Source: Polysphondylium violaceum (taxonomy: Eukaryota > Evosea > Eumycetozoa > Dictyosteliales > Dictyosteliaceae). From it: a stretch of 31,254 nt of DNA. The stretch is from the NCBI GenBank assembly GCA_000277445.1, contig AJWJ01000267.1, positions 1 to 31,254 of the forward strand. The letters run 5' to 3'. Positions 30,437 through 31,254 of this stretch are shown piece by piece (position 1 is the first letter of the stretch; each line of letters starts with the position of its first letter). The notes below the pieces were generated by a model, which made no database searches, was not told where the DNA came from, and saw only the letters and a program-made list of their open reading frames with translations. The translations under genes were made by a program, and so were the position numbers.

Positions 30437-31254
30437 TTTCTGTTATCTATTGGTGATTTATATTAGTTTTTTGGTCTTGTTGGTGTGTTGTCACTGACTA
30501 CATATTCATTTTATTTTTAAACGAGGAAAAGAGAGCAAGTGAGGAGAGATTGTGTGTGGTCGAACGAAAAAATTTTTACAAAAAAAAGTTATTTTTTTTT
30601 TTTTTTTTTTTTGTATCACAAATTTAACATAATGATTACACACAATTATGTATGTGTTTTCAAATGTGCCATTGCTAAATTATTACTAGCTAAATTACAA
30701 TATATTTAAGGTATGTAGTGAATGTGTGATTATCAAAGTGTGTCAAGTGATAAAACTATTGAAAAACATATAAGTCAACTGATGAAATTAAATCTGGTGA
30801 TCTTGATAGTCGTGTGATTGTTTCAGTGATGCTACACTTATTACTATTTGTACATTCTATTTCAAAAATTATCTTGACCACTATGTCCAACAAAATAATC
30901 TAATCTGAATGTGTGTTGTTGTGGTGTCGTGTGTATTATGGGGTGTGTGATGGTGTGTGTTTCATTGCTCTCTCTCGAATTGACTCGACTTTCAAACATT
31001 ATAAAAATAAAATTATATATAAAAAGTCACGTCTTATTATATATATCATATCATATCACGTACCTGGCTTATGTGAAAAACAAACAAGAGAAGAAAAACT
31101 TTTAAAAAAAAACCAAAAAAAAAAAATTGACACAGCCCTCGCCTAGCGCGTAATGAAAAAAAAAAGAAAAAAAAAAATACAAAAAAAAGAAAAAAAAGGC
31201 ACGCGACAAAGGCGGCTATGTAAATTTTTGTAAATTTTACGCCAATCTTTGTTG
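30437..31254. promoter_or_regulatory. upstream region of eL21, no gene seen
   Basis: This 0.8-kb tail contains a run of 20 or more T residues (30592-30612), which is an A run when read in the eL21 direction. It also has a CGAACGA motif at 30561-30567, ACGAGG near 30521-30526, and a GT-rich cluster at 30909-30960 (GTGTGTTGTTGTGGTGTCGTGTG ... GGGGTGTGTGATGGTGTGTG). The last 130 bases alternate A runs with GC-rich islands (CCTCGCCTAGCGCG; GGCACGCGACAAAGGCGGC). They end with a near-palindrome, GTAAATTTTTGTAAATTTTAC, at 31219-31239. The GT cluster and GC islands may serve eL21 or a gene beyond the right edge. Confidence 0.4.

Noticed and set aside
30911-31146. Two overlapping plus-strand frames of 64 and 77 codons beyond eL21
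   Set aside because: They follow the GT-rich cluster (Cys/Val/Gly codons) and A runs (Lys); nothing suggests a real protein.

Overview
The window is eukaryotic and looks like a dictyostelid social amoeba. It is AT-rich, with long A and T runs between genes. It has compact genes with short introns (about 59-81 bases, mostly GTAAGT or GTATGT donors and TAG or CAG acceptors). TAA is used as the stop in nearly every gene, and proteins carry Asn, Gln and acidic low-complexity tracts. A divergent ankyrin-like protein of a dictyostelid family type is present. The coding sequence is less AT-extreme than Dictyostelium discoideum, so a Cavenderia- or Heterostelium-like species is my guess, not a demonstrated identity. 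I recognised no rRNA, tRNA, CRISPR or mobile element.

Left part (1-10.9 kb): a predicted GPI-anchored secreted protein (+); a 693-residue ankyrin-like family protein (+); a small two-exon protein of unknown function (+); a divergent DEAD-box helicase with an Asn-rich head (+); a tandem pair of paralogues (-) that join a degenerate J-like domain to a mitochondrial-carrier-type domain resembling MTCH2; and a three-exon membrane-anchored short-chain dehydrogenase (+).

Middle part (10.9-22.4 kb): the ribosome-biogenesis helicase DDX54/Dbp10 (-, two exons); a small five-exon leucine-rich-repeat protein (-); and a three-exon class II histone deacetylase with an N-terminal Cys-rich zinc-ribbon-like module (-). 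Then come 3.6 kb without a recognisable gene, upstream of the deacetylase. This stretch has clusters of G/T-rich boxes like those bound by the dictyostelid regulator GBF.

Right part (22.4-31.25 kb): a putative transcription regulator with a beta-rich N-terminal region, a coiled coil and an acidic tail (-); an Eaf7/MRGBP-type NuA4 subunit (+); a FANCI orthologue with a long charged N-terminal extension (-, two exons); and ribosomal protein eL21 (-), followed by about 0.8 kb of upstream sequence.

Most genes are housekeeping or nuclear (RNA helicases, ribosome, chromatin, crosslink repair) and work independently. The most interesting candidates are the J-like/MTCH2-like fusion pair, the zinc-ribbon deacetylase with its large GT-box upstream region, and the charged N-terminus of FANCI. 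Exon coordinates for split genes were worked out by hand from splice signals, reading frame and protein continuity, without transcript data.
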